DNA from: Pinibacter soli
Lineage (GTDB): Bacteria; Bacteroidota; Bacteroidia; Chitinophagales; Chitinophagaceae
Direction of reading: 5' to 3'
Length of the DNA: 64,000 nucleotides
NCBI RefSeq assembly: GCF_029961145.1
Contig: NZ_JASBRG010000006.1
Span: 235,603 to 299,602, forward strand
Of the stretch, positions 53,901 through 61,473 are shown piece after piece (within the stretch, counting starts at the first letter, position 1; the number at the start of each line of letters is the position of its first letter). Both the position numbers and the translations under genes were made by a program. A model generated the notes under the pieces. The model was not told where the DNA came from. It was given only the letters and a program-made list of their open reading frames with translations, and ran no database searches.

Positions 53901-54732
53901 AATCTACCTGCAAAATGCCTTGGTTGTACAATCTTCCAAAATTCAATTTTTTCAATCGCAGCGATGGCAAAGATATTTTGAAAGCATCTGTTGAGTCTGT
54001 TTGTTTTCCTTCATACAAGATGCTATCCATTGTAAGGTTGGCGGACGTTGTAGACAAATGCAAGGAGTGGAAAGCAACTGTTTTATTACTGTCCAGCACA
54101 ACTTTTTGAGAGCCGATATCAAGTTTGATCGCATCTGTAAGGAAAACGCGATGTTTTTTTGCGGCAGTGCTGTCTGTTGGATGAAAACCTTTTATAAGAA
54201 GATCAATGTTTTTGATGTTGTAGGTGAAATCATTCCTGGTTTCATCTTTCAGCAAAAGTGTGGCATCCTTTATTTCGACATTATTGATGTTGGTGGCTTC
54301 GGCAAAACTGCTAAGGTATTTGTAAATATCACCGGCGTTCTGGAAGAATCCCGTTCGTTTACTGTTTTTTTGAATCACAATGTTGAACTCCGGCTTCTGA
54401 AACGCGATCGATTTTATGTTCAACTGCTTGTGCCAAAGTAAATCGACCAGGCTTTGCAGTTGCAGAACAACCTTTGGAAATGTTACGAAGTATCTTGATT
54501 GGCCATTGGTGGTATCCAGCGATGTAAGTTTTCCTCTTTCTACTGTGAATGTTAGCGTGGAATAATCGGCCCGAAGGCGTTTAAAATCAAGCTCGTAGGC
54601 ACCATGCGTCTGTTCCCTTACCATTTGTTTGATCACTGAACGTATATTAAGCTTTACATACAGCAATACGCCTGCAACTGGTAAGACGAAAGATAAAAAA
54701 ATGATCAATATTGCATTATAGCGCCTTCTCAT
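50950..54732 (-). CDS. Very large membrane-anchored protein, AsmA/YhdP-like architecture
   Basis: A 1260-residue protein with one N-terminal membrane helix (about 6-27) and a periplasmic body made of beta-strand-rich repeats. The pattern of an N-terminal anchor, an AsmA-like first domain (KLNIRSVIKQMV, TFTVERGKLTSLD) and long beta repeats recalls AsmA-family lipid-transfer proteins such as YhdP and TamB, but no signature is strong enough for a firm call. Repeated phrases such as LHLSTTSANLTMDS and NIHLSSFERSDIKIS suggest about ten to twelve similar units. It is followed after 24 bases by the rhodanese-thioredoxin gene. The C-terminus is lysine-rich (RKQEKKAKQKS). Confidence 0.7.
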   Translation of the reverse strand: MRRRYNAILIIFLSFVLPVAGVLLYVKLNIRSVIKQMVREQTHGAYELDFKRLRADYSTLTFTVERGKLTSLDTTNGQSRYFVTFPKVVLQLQSLVDLLWHKQLNIKSIAFQKPEFNIVIQKNSKRTGFFQNAGDIYKYLSSFAEATNINNVEIKDATLLLKDETRNDFTYNIKNIDLLIKGFHPTDSTAAKKHRVFLTDAIKLDIGSQKVVLDSNKTVAFHSLHLSTTSANLTMDSILYEGKQTDSTDAFKISLPSLRLKKLNFGRLYNQGILQVDSVMINQPRTELAVNLSPKANKSKDVKHIMHDVVSHLFGDIDVHYLEMKNANTHLVTRFLRQERNIDIEKHTLQVNDIYITAGDSGTIDLGDFTFSVKEYESFSPRNKYRMQFNQFSIKNGGDIVLKNLFVYPTSTATKPLLSLPQLTIDGADIGMLLVEKKIKAKKFVLESAVIKHELKGLKEGESAKSLGSILRGITLNADIEELEFNNGTYSVVRYGERPLKFSADSLHLYFKFKNNRLRLQNSADLLDALQNISAKHLQFENSSYNFQATSMQYKEDKILHLDNFNFQRNENKHIEGKSLIIDHPDLAIILDDNKFIAKSVEINDATITHESRNRGQSSATQRASLDLDIETFVLNNIHLSSFERSDIKISGNNISAVLQNVHKTTGEPVTFSLKEAHTADVNFSDNYINAKTSKISIVVGSLSTIEDFSLQRMQNGDTLLINSQRLYFQPSQFDIATRQIALDHLYADTAKVYAVFANTEKTQKNSAKGRWLFNLQRSRLINVDLTVKKNNMVFISPSSDIGLETFNTTDKNITARLGCKDYTFHFQQDTTLANITGKTFRTSFSLTGDDGERAMNVKTFTIANTDIQFHSGRTHSFVAENVSMDAHNLQWLTSEKPPVAEWISPNHASFVAANHLAFPTTTTNYVIDSINYSGAENKLNIGSFSFAPRLSAKQYFDSVKFQTDYITGKISNISVYKPYVSLQTGRKNFSANNIFINGFNVSTYRDKTYPANKLYKSLPATLMKRSSLSVDIDTISFANGNISYTELSEKTKKEGTVTFNDINGNAFPFRMKETHPNDTFRVNASSLFMNKSRLALQYAAPLYSRNDVFTANVQMSAFSLKDLNPLLVPLASAIVRSGEMDKLNFSIRADNFSGKGKMDFYYHNLILELLDETKKNNSSFSTRLKSFAANTVVKNKNNNRTGNIYFERIDSKFIFNYLVKLTFSGVMTSTGAKSNKALRKQEKKAKQKSVVLDNQLTDN

Positions 54733-54982
54733 TATGTGTTATGGCCAGATTCATGTAAAATACAACAAATAAAGCATTGTTGATCAATCAACTAGCGATT
54801 GACAAAAGTTTAACCAGATCCCTTTGTCAGTGATGGGTTTACTATGGCAAAATGCGTGCTGCCCTTGCGTTCATCAGCTTTTAACGCCGGATTGAATTTA
54901 GAAATTACCCGTTGATATACATTCTTTTTTTAAAATAATGTGCCTTCTTATCTTAGCCATTTAAAAAACTATTTTAAACGAT

Positions 54983-56170
54983 ATGGGAAAGAAGCACATC
55001 ATTCTATTTTCTGTGGCTGCTATGAGCCTTGCTTCAGGTTGGGCACAAGATAACCTTGTAAACTCGCTGAGCGGCAATGCGAGTACGCATTCTAAAGACA
55101 AATTTGCTTTCACAAGTGTTTACAACATCGAAAGAACCTCTGTAAAAAACCAGGGTAGTAGCGGTACCTGCTGGAGCTATTCAGGAAACTCATTCCTTGA
55201 ATCTGAAATGCTGCGCAAAGGCAAACAGCCGGTTGACATTGCAGAAATCTACACTGCACGTTGCGTATACATCGAAAAAGCAAAACAATATGTACGCATG
55301 CACGGTTCTGTGAGTTGGGGCGACGGCGGTGAACTGCATGATGTAATTAATATTTACGCGAAATACGGCGCTGTTCCTCAATCTGTATACAATGGTTTAA
55401 ACTATGGTACTGCAACCAACAAATTCGGCGAAATGCAGGATGCGTTGAAAGGTATGCTGGATGGCATCATTAAAAATGCAAACGGTAAATTGACTCCAAA
55501 CTGGTTGACAGCTTTTACAGCGGCGCTTGATGCATACCTGGGTAAAGTTCCTGATCAGTTTCAATACAACGGAAAAACATACACTCCGCAAACTTTTGCA
55601 AAAGAAGTAGTGGGTTTAAACGCAGCTGATTATGTGGAAATGACTTCTTTGAATGATCAGCCCTATTACCAGAAAGTATTTTTACCAATTCCTGATAACT
55701 GGAGCTTTGACTACGCATATAACGTTCAAATGAACGACATGACCGCTATCATCGACAATGCTTTGAAAAACGGTTATTCAGTTGGTTGGGCAACTGACGT
55801 AAGCGAAAAATATTTTAGCTGGAAAAATGGGGTGGCATACGTTCCTGAGAAAGATCTTGCGGACATGACTCCTATGGAGCAAATGGATATGTTCAATGGA
55901 CCAAAGCCAGAGAAAACAATTACTCCGGAAATTCGCCAGGACGCATTTAACAACTACCAGACTACCGATGACCACGGCATGCAGATCGTAGGTTTGTCAA
56001 CGGATCAAAACGGTAAAGAATACTATGTTGTTAAAAACTCATGGGGCGAAACAAACGACTACAAAGGTTATTTGTACGTTACTAAAAACTATGTGTTGTA
56101 TAAAACAACGGGTTTGATGATCAACAAAGCGGCGCTTTCTAAAGAAATGGTTGCAAAAATGAAGATCTAA
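54983..56170 (+). CDS. C1 family cysteine peptidase (bleomycin hydrolase/PepC branch), exported
   Basis: A 395-residue papain-fold peptidase. Signal peptide to about 22 (ASGWAQDN). The active site is complete: Gln in VKNQGSSGTCWSYSG (Q57), nucleophile C63, His in TTDDHGMQIVGL (about 326-337) and Asn in VVKNSWGE (about 350). The arrangement matches aminopeptidase C/bleomycin hydrolase, which are normally cytoplasmic; this one has a signal peptide and so should act in the periplasm or outside. It stands alone with its own terminator and is divergent from the AsmA-like gene. Confidence 0.92.
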   Translation: MGKKHIILFSVAAMSLASGWAQDNLVNSLSGNASTHSKDKFAFTSVYNIERTSVKNQGSSGTCWSYSGNSFLESEMLRKGKQPVDIAEIYTARCVYIEKAKQYVRMHGSVSWGDGGELHDVINIYAKYGAVPQSVYNGLNYGTATNKFGEMQDALKGMLDGIIKNANGKLTPNWLTAFTAALDAYLGKVPDQFQYNGKTYTPQTFAKEVVGLNAADYVEMTSLNDQPYYQKVFLPIPDNWSFDYAYNVQMNDMTAIIDNALKNGYSVGWATDVSEKYFSWKNGVAYVPEKDLADMTPMEQMDMFNGPKPEKTITPEIRQDAFNNYQTTDDHGMQIVGLSTDQNGKEYYVVKNSWGETNDYKGYLYVTKNYVLYKTTGLMINKAALSKEMVAKMKI

Positions 56171-56190
56171 GAACTTTCACGATAAAGAGA

Positions 56191-56222
56191 AGATGCCCCG
56201 ACGTTATGTTGGGGCATTTTTG
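56191..56222 (+). terminator. Intrinsic terminator after the C1 peptidase gene
   Basis: ATGCCCCGAC pairs with GTTGGGGCAT (one G-T wobble) around a five-base loop, followed by five T. It lies 20 bases after the stop codon. Confidence 0.92.
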
Positions 56223-56231
56223 TTTGGAGAA

Positions 56232-56417
56232 GGAACGCAGATTGTCATGATGGTCAAGATTTTTTAGTTTGAAATTTGAAATTTGAGATCAAATTTGTTG
56301 AGGAGTTTTGCCGTCCGATGCAAGAGTTTATCTCCAATCATTCTTCTTTGACGGGTAGTCAATTTCAAATTTCAAATCTTAAATTTCAAATCTAACAATC
56401 ATGAAAATCTGCGTTCC
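56232..56417. repeat. Nested inverted repeat: family F outside, family C inside
   Basis: Outer arms: 56232-56261 (GGAACGCAGATTGTCATGAT and GGTCAAGATT) and 56389-56417 (ACAATCATGAAAATCTGCGT and TCC). Inner arms: 56268-56298 (TTTGAAATTTGAAATTTGAG words) and 56360-56392 (CAATTTCAAATTTCAAATCT words). The innermost loop of about 60 bases is unique. Both families also occur alone elsewhere. Confidence 0.85.
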
Positions 56418-56453
56418 ACCTGTTATCTTCACAAAATATTACACCACCGCAGG

Positions 56454-58688
56454 ATGATAGTAGACGAATTAAAGGCATATAAAAAGTTCACGACGAGTTA
56501 TTATGTAAATGAAGGATTCCGCATTACTGCCGCTGTAATGATTCCCGTATTGCTCTCTTCCTATCTCGGTCACCTGGCCATGGGCATCACATTTGTGCTG
56601 GGTGCACTTTGTGTGAGCAGTGTAGACACGCCCGGCCCGATGCACCACCGCAGAAATGCCATGCGTATCACCATTCTGCTTATTTTTCTTGGAGCCATTA
56701 TAGTAGGGTTTACTGTTAGGGTTCCTTGGCTGCTGGCCATTTTGCTGGCCCTGTCGGCCTTCACTTTCTCAATGATTGGCGTATACGGTTTGCGGGCCTC
56801 TTCCATTGGTGCTGCGGCGCTTTTGCTGCTGGTATTGAACATTGATGATAATTACACCACAAAAGAAATATTTGTAAATGCAGGACTCGTGGGTGCCGGC
56901 GGTATATGGTATTTTCTATGGAGCCTTTTGTTGAATAGGTTGAGACCTTATAAATTGGCCCAGCAGGCAATTGGCGATTCTATTCTATCGCTGGCAAAAT
57001 ACACCCGCATTAAAGCTTCTTTGTATAATAAAAACGTTGATTACGAAAAAACATATAAGACGTTACTGGAAGAGCAAGTGCATATCCACACAAAGCAAAA
57101 CCTTGTTCGCGAAGTATTGTTCAAAACAAGAAGCATTGTTAAAGAAACCACCCACACCGGTCGTGTTTTGTTAATGACCTTTCTCGATTCCGTTGATCTT
57201 TTTGAGCGCATTATGACCTCCCAGCAGGATTATAAGGCGCTGCAGGATTGCTTTGATGATGACATGCTGCACCGGTTTCAGGAGGTTATTTTAAAACTTG
57301 CTTCTGAACTTGAAAACATAGGCATCGCGTTGCAGGAAGGTACAAAATCAGTAGCGGATGATGACCTTACCAAAGCACTCGAAGAACTTAAAACGCATTT
57401 TGCTGATTACAGGCACCAACATCTCAATGAAACGAATATTGAAGGTTTCATTAGTTTGAGGCATATCCTCGACAGCATCGTTGACATTCGCAATCGCTTG
57501 CTGACAATGCATCGCTACACACGTTATGACAAGAACCTGAACATTGAAAAGGATACTGCACTTGACTACAACCAGTTTATATCGCATACTGACATCAGCA
57601 CAAGACAGTTCTTCACCAACATTAATTTTCACTCAAACATTTTCAGGCATTCGTTGCGTGTGAGTTTGGCGATGTTGGCCGGATTCTTTTTGTCAAAAGC
57701 ATTAGCGGTTGGCCATGGCTACTGGATATTGCTTACTATCCTGGTTATTTTAAAACCGGCTTATAGCCTAACCAAACAGCGAAATTTTCAAAGACTTACC
57801 GGAACTGTTATCGGGGCCGTGATAGGTGCCACAACCCTGTACTTTTTGAAAGACAGGACTGTTGTTTTGGTAGTGTTAATGATCATCGGAATGTTAGGTG
57901 CTTACAGCTTGCTGCGTCTCCAATATTTTATCGCAGTTATTTTCATGACTTTTTATATTCTGCTTGCATTCTATTTCTTAAAGCATAATGAATTTCAAAG
58001 GGTCATTCAGGACCGTGTAATTGATACGGCGATCGGCTCGGCTGTTGCATTTGCATTCGTAATGCTCATTCCGCCGAAATGGGAGCATGAGCAAATAAAA
58101 AAATTGCTTACAAATTGCATTAAAGCAAACGCTGTATATTTCGAAGCTGTTGCAAGAGTTTTTACCGGCAAAGAGTTCAACAATTTTCAATATAAATTTT
58201 TCAGGAAAGAAAGTTTCGTAGCATTAAGTAATCTTTCAGACGCTTTCCAGCGCATGTTATCAGAGCCACGCAGCAAGCAAAAAAATAGTATGCAGATTTA
58301 TCAGCTTACGGTTTCCAATCATATCCTTGCATCTCACATTGCAACGCTTGCCTCTTATGTGTTTAGTTTCGCGCAGCAACATGTTTCGCTGGATTTTCTG
58401 CCACTGGTAGACGATAGTATATCGCATTTCGATAACACAATCGCTATCCTGGAAGGTAATAGTGTAAGCACGAACGATCTGACGCAAATACAAGAAAGCA
58501 AATACATTGTACGAAACAAAGTAGAGGACCTTTTGTCGCAACGCGTACAGGAACTTAAAGCAGGATCATTCGATACAGACACACGGCATCAGCTGTCGCA
58601 ATTGAAGACAATCACCGATCAGTTTGAATACATTCATAAGATTTCCATCGATATTGAAAAAATTGCGGGAAAATTTGATACTCCGTAA
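56454..58688 (+). CDS. FUSC family inner-membrane protein (YccS/YhfK type)
   Basis: A 744-residue protein with two clusters of membrane helices (about 20-160 and 395-530), separated and followed by cytoplasmic helical domains. The FUSC signature is seen twice: RITAAVMIPVLLSSYLG near the start and FRHSLRVSLAMLAGFFLS with HGYWILLTILVILKPAYSLT (about 395-440, in parts). Relatives include the aromatic-acid efflux protein AaeB and YccS. Substrate unknown. purU follows after 41 bases and may be co-transcribed. Confidence 0.9.
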   Translation: MIVDELKAYKKFTTSYYVNEGFRITAAVMIPVLLSSYLGHLAMGITFVLGALCVSSVDTPGPMHHRRNAMRITILLIFLGAIIVGFTVRVPWLLAILLALSAFTFSMIGVYGLRASSIGAAALLLLVLNIDDNYTTKEIFVNAGLVGAGGIWYFLWSLLLNRLRPYKLAQQAIGDSILSLAKYTRIKASLYNKNVDYEKTYKTLLEEQVHIHTKQNLVREVLFKTRSIVKETTHTGRVLLMTFLDSVDLFERIMTSQQDYKALQDCFDDDMLHRFQEVILKLASELENIGIALQEGTKSVADDDLTKALEELKTHFADYRHQHLNETNIEGFISLRHILDSIVDIRNRLLTMHRYTRYDKNLNIEKDTALDYNQFISHTDISTRQFFTNINFHSNIFRHSLRVSLAMLAGFFLSKALAVGHGYWILLTILVILKPAYSLTKQRNFQRLTGTVIGAVIGATTLYFLKDRTVVLVVLMIIGMLGAYSLLRLQYFIAVIFMTFYILLAFYFLKHNEFQRVIQDRVIDTAIGSAVAFAFVMLIPPKWEHEQIKKLLTNCIKANAVYFEAVARVFTGKEFNNFQYKFFRKESFVALSNLSDAFQRMLSEPRSKQKNSMQIYQLTVSNHILASHIATLASYVFSFAQQHVSLDFLPLVDDSISHFDNTIAILEGNSVSTNDLTQIQESKYIVRNKVEDLLSQRVQELKAGSFDTDTRHQLSQLKTITDQFEYIHKISIDIEKIAGKFDTP

Positions 58689-58729
58689 ATTTAATGTCAT
58701 ATTAAATTCAACAACCAGAACGAATACAG

Positions 58730-59569
58730 ATGCAAGACTGCCATATATTATTGATCAAATGTGCCGACCGTCAGGGCCTGATCGCAAATATTACCGGTGT
58801 TCTATTTAGCCATAACATCAACGTAGTGGTGATGAAAGAATTCGTGGAACCCGAAACAAATACTTACTTTTCGCGCCTTGAGTTGCTGGGGCCACTTGAT
58901 GTGGAATCAATAAAAACTGAGCTGCTTAACACACTTCCCGCCGATACAAAGCTGATGATTCATCCGAGAAGGAAGAAAGATATTGTAGTGCTCGTTACAA
59001 AGGAGCATCATTGCCTGGGCGATTTACTCGTGCGTCATCATTTTGATGAATTGCATGCAAACATCAAGGCGGTGATTGGCAATTATGATGTTTTGAAAAA
59101 CTTTACGGAAAGGTTTGACATCCCCTTTCACCACATCGATCATGAGTTGTACGATAAAGAAGAGTTTGAAGCAAGAGTGATAGATGCCATTCAGCAATAC
59201 CATCCCGACTATATTGTGCTGGCGAAATTCATGCGCATTTTATCGGGAAATTTTGTGGCGAAATTCGAAGAGAAGATCATCAATATTCACCACTCTTTCT
59301 TACCTGCATTCATTGGCGCCAATCCCTACAGAAAAGCCTACGAACGTGGCGTTAAACTAATCGGAGCAACCGCTCACATTGTAAATAACGACCTTGATGA
59401 AGGTCCCATCATTACACAAAAAACAATTCCCGTTGATCATGAATATGATGTAAAAGGCATGCGCGAAGCGGGGCATGAGATTGAGAAGTCTGTATTGGCA
59501 GACGCCCTGAAACTTGTATTCGATGACAGAATATTCGTGATGAATAATAAAACGATCATCTTCAATTAG
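58730..59569 (+). CDS. purU: Formyltetrahydrofolate deformylase
   Basis: A 279-residue enzyme that splits 10-formyl-THF into formate and THF. An N-terminal ACT domain (about 3-80, LLIKCADRQGLIANITGVLF) is followed by a formyltransferase domain with the catalytic histidine region INIHHSFLPAFIGANPY (about 183-199) and the aspartate in DLDEGPIITQ (about 222-231). Length and domain order are typical of PurU. It follows the FUSC gene by 41 bases; its stop is followed directly by a family D repeat. Confidence 0.96.
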   Translation: MQDCHILLIKCADRQGLIANITGVLFSHNINVVVMKEFVEPETNTYFSRLELLGPLDVESIKTELLNTLPADTKLMIHPRRKKDIVVLVTKEHHCLGDLLVRHHFDELHANIKAVIGNYDVLKNFTERFDIPFHHIDHELYDKEEFEARVIDAIQQYHPDYIVLAKFMRILSGNFVAKFEEKIINIHHSFLPAFIGANPYRKAYERGVKLIGATAHIVNNDLDEGPIITQKTIPVDHEYDVKGMREAGHEIEKSVLADALKLVFDDRIFVMNNKTIIFN

Positions 59570-59652
59570 AGAGCACGCAGATGACACTGATTAAACTGAT
59601 TTGCACAGATCAGCGCCAATCAGTTTAATCAGTGTCGTCTGTGTGCCAATTG
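59570..59652. repeat. Inverted repeat, family D
   Basis: Left arm 59570-59609 (GAGAGCACGCAGATGACACT and GATTAAACTGATTTGCACAG), right arm 59615-59652 (GCCAATCAGTTTAATCAGTG and TCGTCTGTGTGCCAATT). It starts immediately after the purU stop codon. The same words occur as direct repeats at 44918-45019. Confidence 0.82.
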
Positions 59653-59660
59653 CAATCATG

Positions 59661-59704
59661 AGGCCTTAGTGAAACTTAGTGTCCTTAGTGTCTTAGTGGT
59701 AAAT
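59661..59704. repeat. Family E words, single arm
   Basis: AGGCCTTAGTGAAACTTAGT followed by GTCCTTAGTGTCTTAGTGGT and AAAT matches the right arm of the element at 38132-38279. No opposite arm lies nearby. It directly follows a complete family D element and ends four bases before the stop of the M1 peptidase gene. Confidence 0.7.
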
Positions 59705-59708
59705 CTTG

Positions 59709-61283
59709 CTATTTCACCTCTTTAGAATTGCCTTCAAAAAACAAGTTAACCTCAGGATCAAGCAACACTGCATCTGGTTTTGCAGAGCAAGGAAAAGTGA
59801 CGACTGTTTTTGCATCACGAACGTCAATTTGTTTAATCTCTGTGCCAATTTTTATTTGTAGTGGAAAATCGAAAACCTTTGTTTGTTGTTGCAAAACAGT
59901 AACAGCGATCTCTTTTTTCTTCGCATCATATTTCCATGACACATCAAGTACAGGATGTTCTTTTGTGTACAGCCATTGCTGGAAGAAAGGCTTTAAATCT
60001 TTAGCGCTTGCTTTTTCAAAAATCGCTCGCAAATCATCTGTGTTCGCATTTTTGCCACGATATGCACCGTAATATTCTTTTATTGCTTTCCAAAAAATAT
60101 CATCACCCAATTTTCTGCGAAGCATGTGCAACACCCATGCGCCTTTTTGGTAGGAGAACGCATTTAACAAACTCACATAATCGCTCGTTGGATTGATGAC
60201 CGGCGCATTTGTTCGCTTAGAAAATTTTATTGCCTTGTCACGCTCATCTCTTAACCTTTCGTCAAGTTTCGCTTTGCCGTATTTTCCTTCAAGGTACAGG
60301 TCTGTGTAATACGTAGCAAAGCCTTCGCTCAGCCACAAATGCTCAAAGCTTTTTTCTGTAACCGTATTGCCAAACCATTGATGGGCAATTTCATGAGCGA
60401 GTAACGGCTCGTTGCTGCCATTGCCGCTAAGCGTTTCTTCTCCGTAAAAAATGGCGCTCGCATTTTCCATGCCTCCAAAGCGTGTGGTGGATTGCACGTT
60501 AGCTAGCTTTTTATAGCTATAGGGACCCACGTTGGTAATGAACCATGTGAGAATGTCTTTAGCAACAGCATAGTCATAAAAGCCTTTAGCGAAATCCTCG
60601 GGATATATCCAGCTATATACCGGAACACAATCAACATCGCCGCTGTGTTGTACAGCAAAGTCTGCAAGCCCTATCACCATTACTTTTGTTGGCAGTTCAA
60701 CACTCTCTTCGTATTGCGTAAGCTTTATATGATTGGGCAAATTTGTTTCTTCCTTTATCAGCCCGTTTGAAATTACCTGGTAGTGGTCCGGCGCGATAAC
60801 AGTGAAAGAAACCCGTGCTTTATCCGCTGGTGTATCATTGCATGGAATCCAGTGGCGGGCACGGGTTGGCCAGTTGTCTGCAAAAATGGTGCGATGGCCA
60901 AACTTGTTTTTTGCAATGATCAAACCATCTGCAGGAATACCTTCATAAGTAATGGTGATCGTTTTTTCGCGGCCGCTTTCAACCTGTTTCTGAAAATTGA
61001 TAGTGATGTTATCCGTCTGCGATTGAAATTTCAAATCACTATTGTCCTCTTTTATGCTTATCACCTTCATTCCCTTTCCAGATTTCTGATCAACTCCAAT
61101 GAGATCAAATGAAATGTTGTCGCTTTGCTGCAATGCTTTAAAACGAATCGTTGCTTTGCCCCTGATTATATCCGTAGTATCATTTACATTCAACTCAAAC
61201 TGGTATTGCTGCACGTCTATTTTTTCATGCTGTGCAAATAAATGATTGGAAAGTAAAAGCAGAATAGCAAATGATCTTTTCAT
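59709..61283 (-). CDS. M1 family metallopeptidase (aminopeptidase N-like), exported
   Basis: A 524-residue zinc aminopeptidase. A signal peptide (to about 18, HLFAQ) precedes the N-terminal beta domain (about 20-200) and the catalytic domain with GGMENAS (270-276) and the zinc motif H297-E-I-A-H301 with E320 in LSEGFATYY. It lacks the long C-terminal helical domain of aminopeptidase N and ends with a short beta domain, as in small Bacteroidota M1 enzymes. It stands alone, leftward, convergent with purU. Confidence 0.94.
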   Translation of the reverse strand: MKRSFAILLLLSNHLFAQHEKIDVQQYQFELNVNDTTDIIRGKATIRFKALQQSDNISFDLIGVDQKSGKGMKVISIKEDNSDLKFQSQTDNITINFQKQVESGREKTITITYEGIPADGLIIAKNKFGHRTIFADNWPTRARHWIPCNDTPADKARVSFTVIAPDHYQVISNGLIKEETNLPNHIKLTQYEESVELPTKVMVIGLADFAVQHSGDVDCVPVYSWIYPEDFAKGFYDYAVAKDILTWFITNVGPYSYKKLANVQSTTRFGGMENASAIFYGEETLSGNGSNEPLLAHEIAHQWFGNTVTEKSFEHLWLSEGFATYYTDLYLEGKYGKAKLDERLRDERDKAIKFSKRTNAPVINPTSDYVSLLNAFSYQKGAWVLHMLRRKLGDDIFWKAIKEYYGAYRGKNANTDDLRAIFEKASAKDLKPFFQQWLYTKEHPVLDVSWKYDAKKKEIAVTVLQQQTKVFDFPLQIKIGTEIKQIDVRDAKTVVTFPCSAKPDAVLLDPEVNLFFEGNSKEVK

Positions 61284-61329
61284 AAAAGGAAAGATAAGAA
61301 ATGGAATGGAATGTTAACTCAGATCTTCA

Positions 61330-61416
61330 ATGTACGATGTACGGTGTACGAAAGTGTTTTGGTGCTACATCGCAATGTATTTCGTACATCGTACACCGTC
61401 CCCCGTACATCGTATA
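61330..61416. repeat. Inverted repeat, family G (GTACGATGTACGGTGTACGAA words)
   Basis: Left arm 61330-61354 (ATGTACGATGTACGGTGTAC and GAAAG), right arm 61380-61416 (TTTCGTACATCGTACACCGT and CCCGTACATCGTAT). It sits upstream of the M1 peptidase and downstream of the trigger factor gene, next to the trigger factor terminator. Confidence 0.82.
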
Positions 61417-61422
61417 TGGCAC

Positions 61423-61450
61423 ATAAAAAAAGCGCTCCGAAGAGCGCCTT
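61423..61450 (-). terminator. Intrinsic terminator of the trigger factor gene
   Basis: On the minus strand GGCGCTC, loop TTCG, GAGCGCT, then seven T. It lies about 25 bases after the tig stop codon. Confidence 0.9.
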
Positions 61451-61473
61451 TATATACTTTACAATCTCACCTA

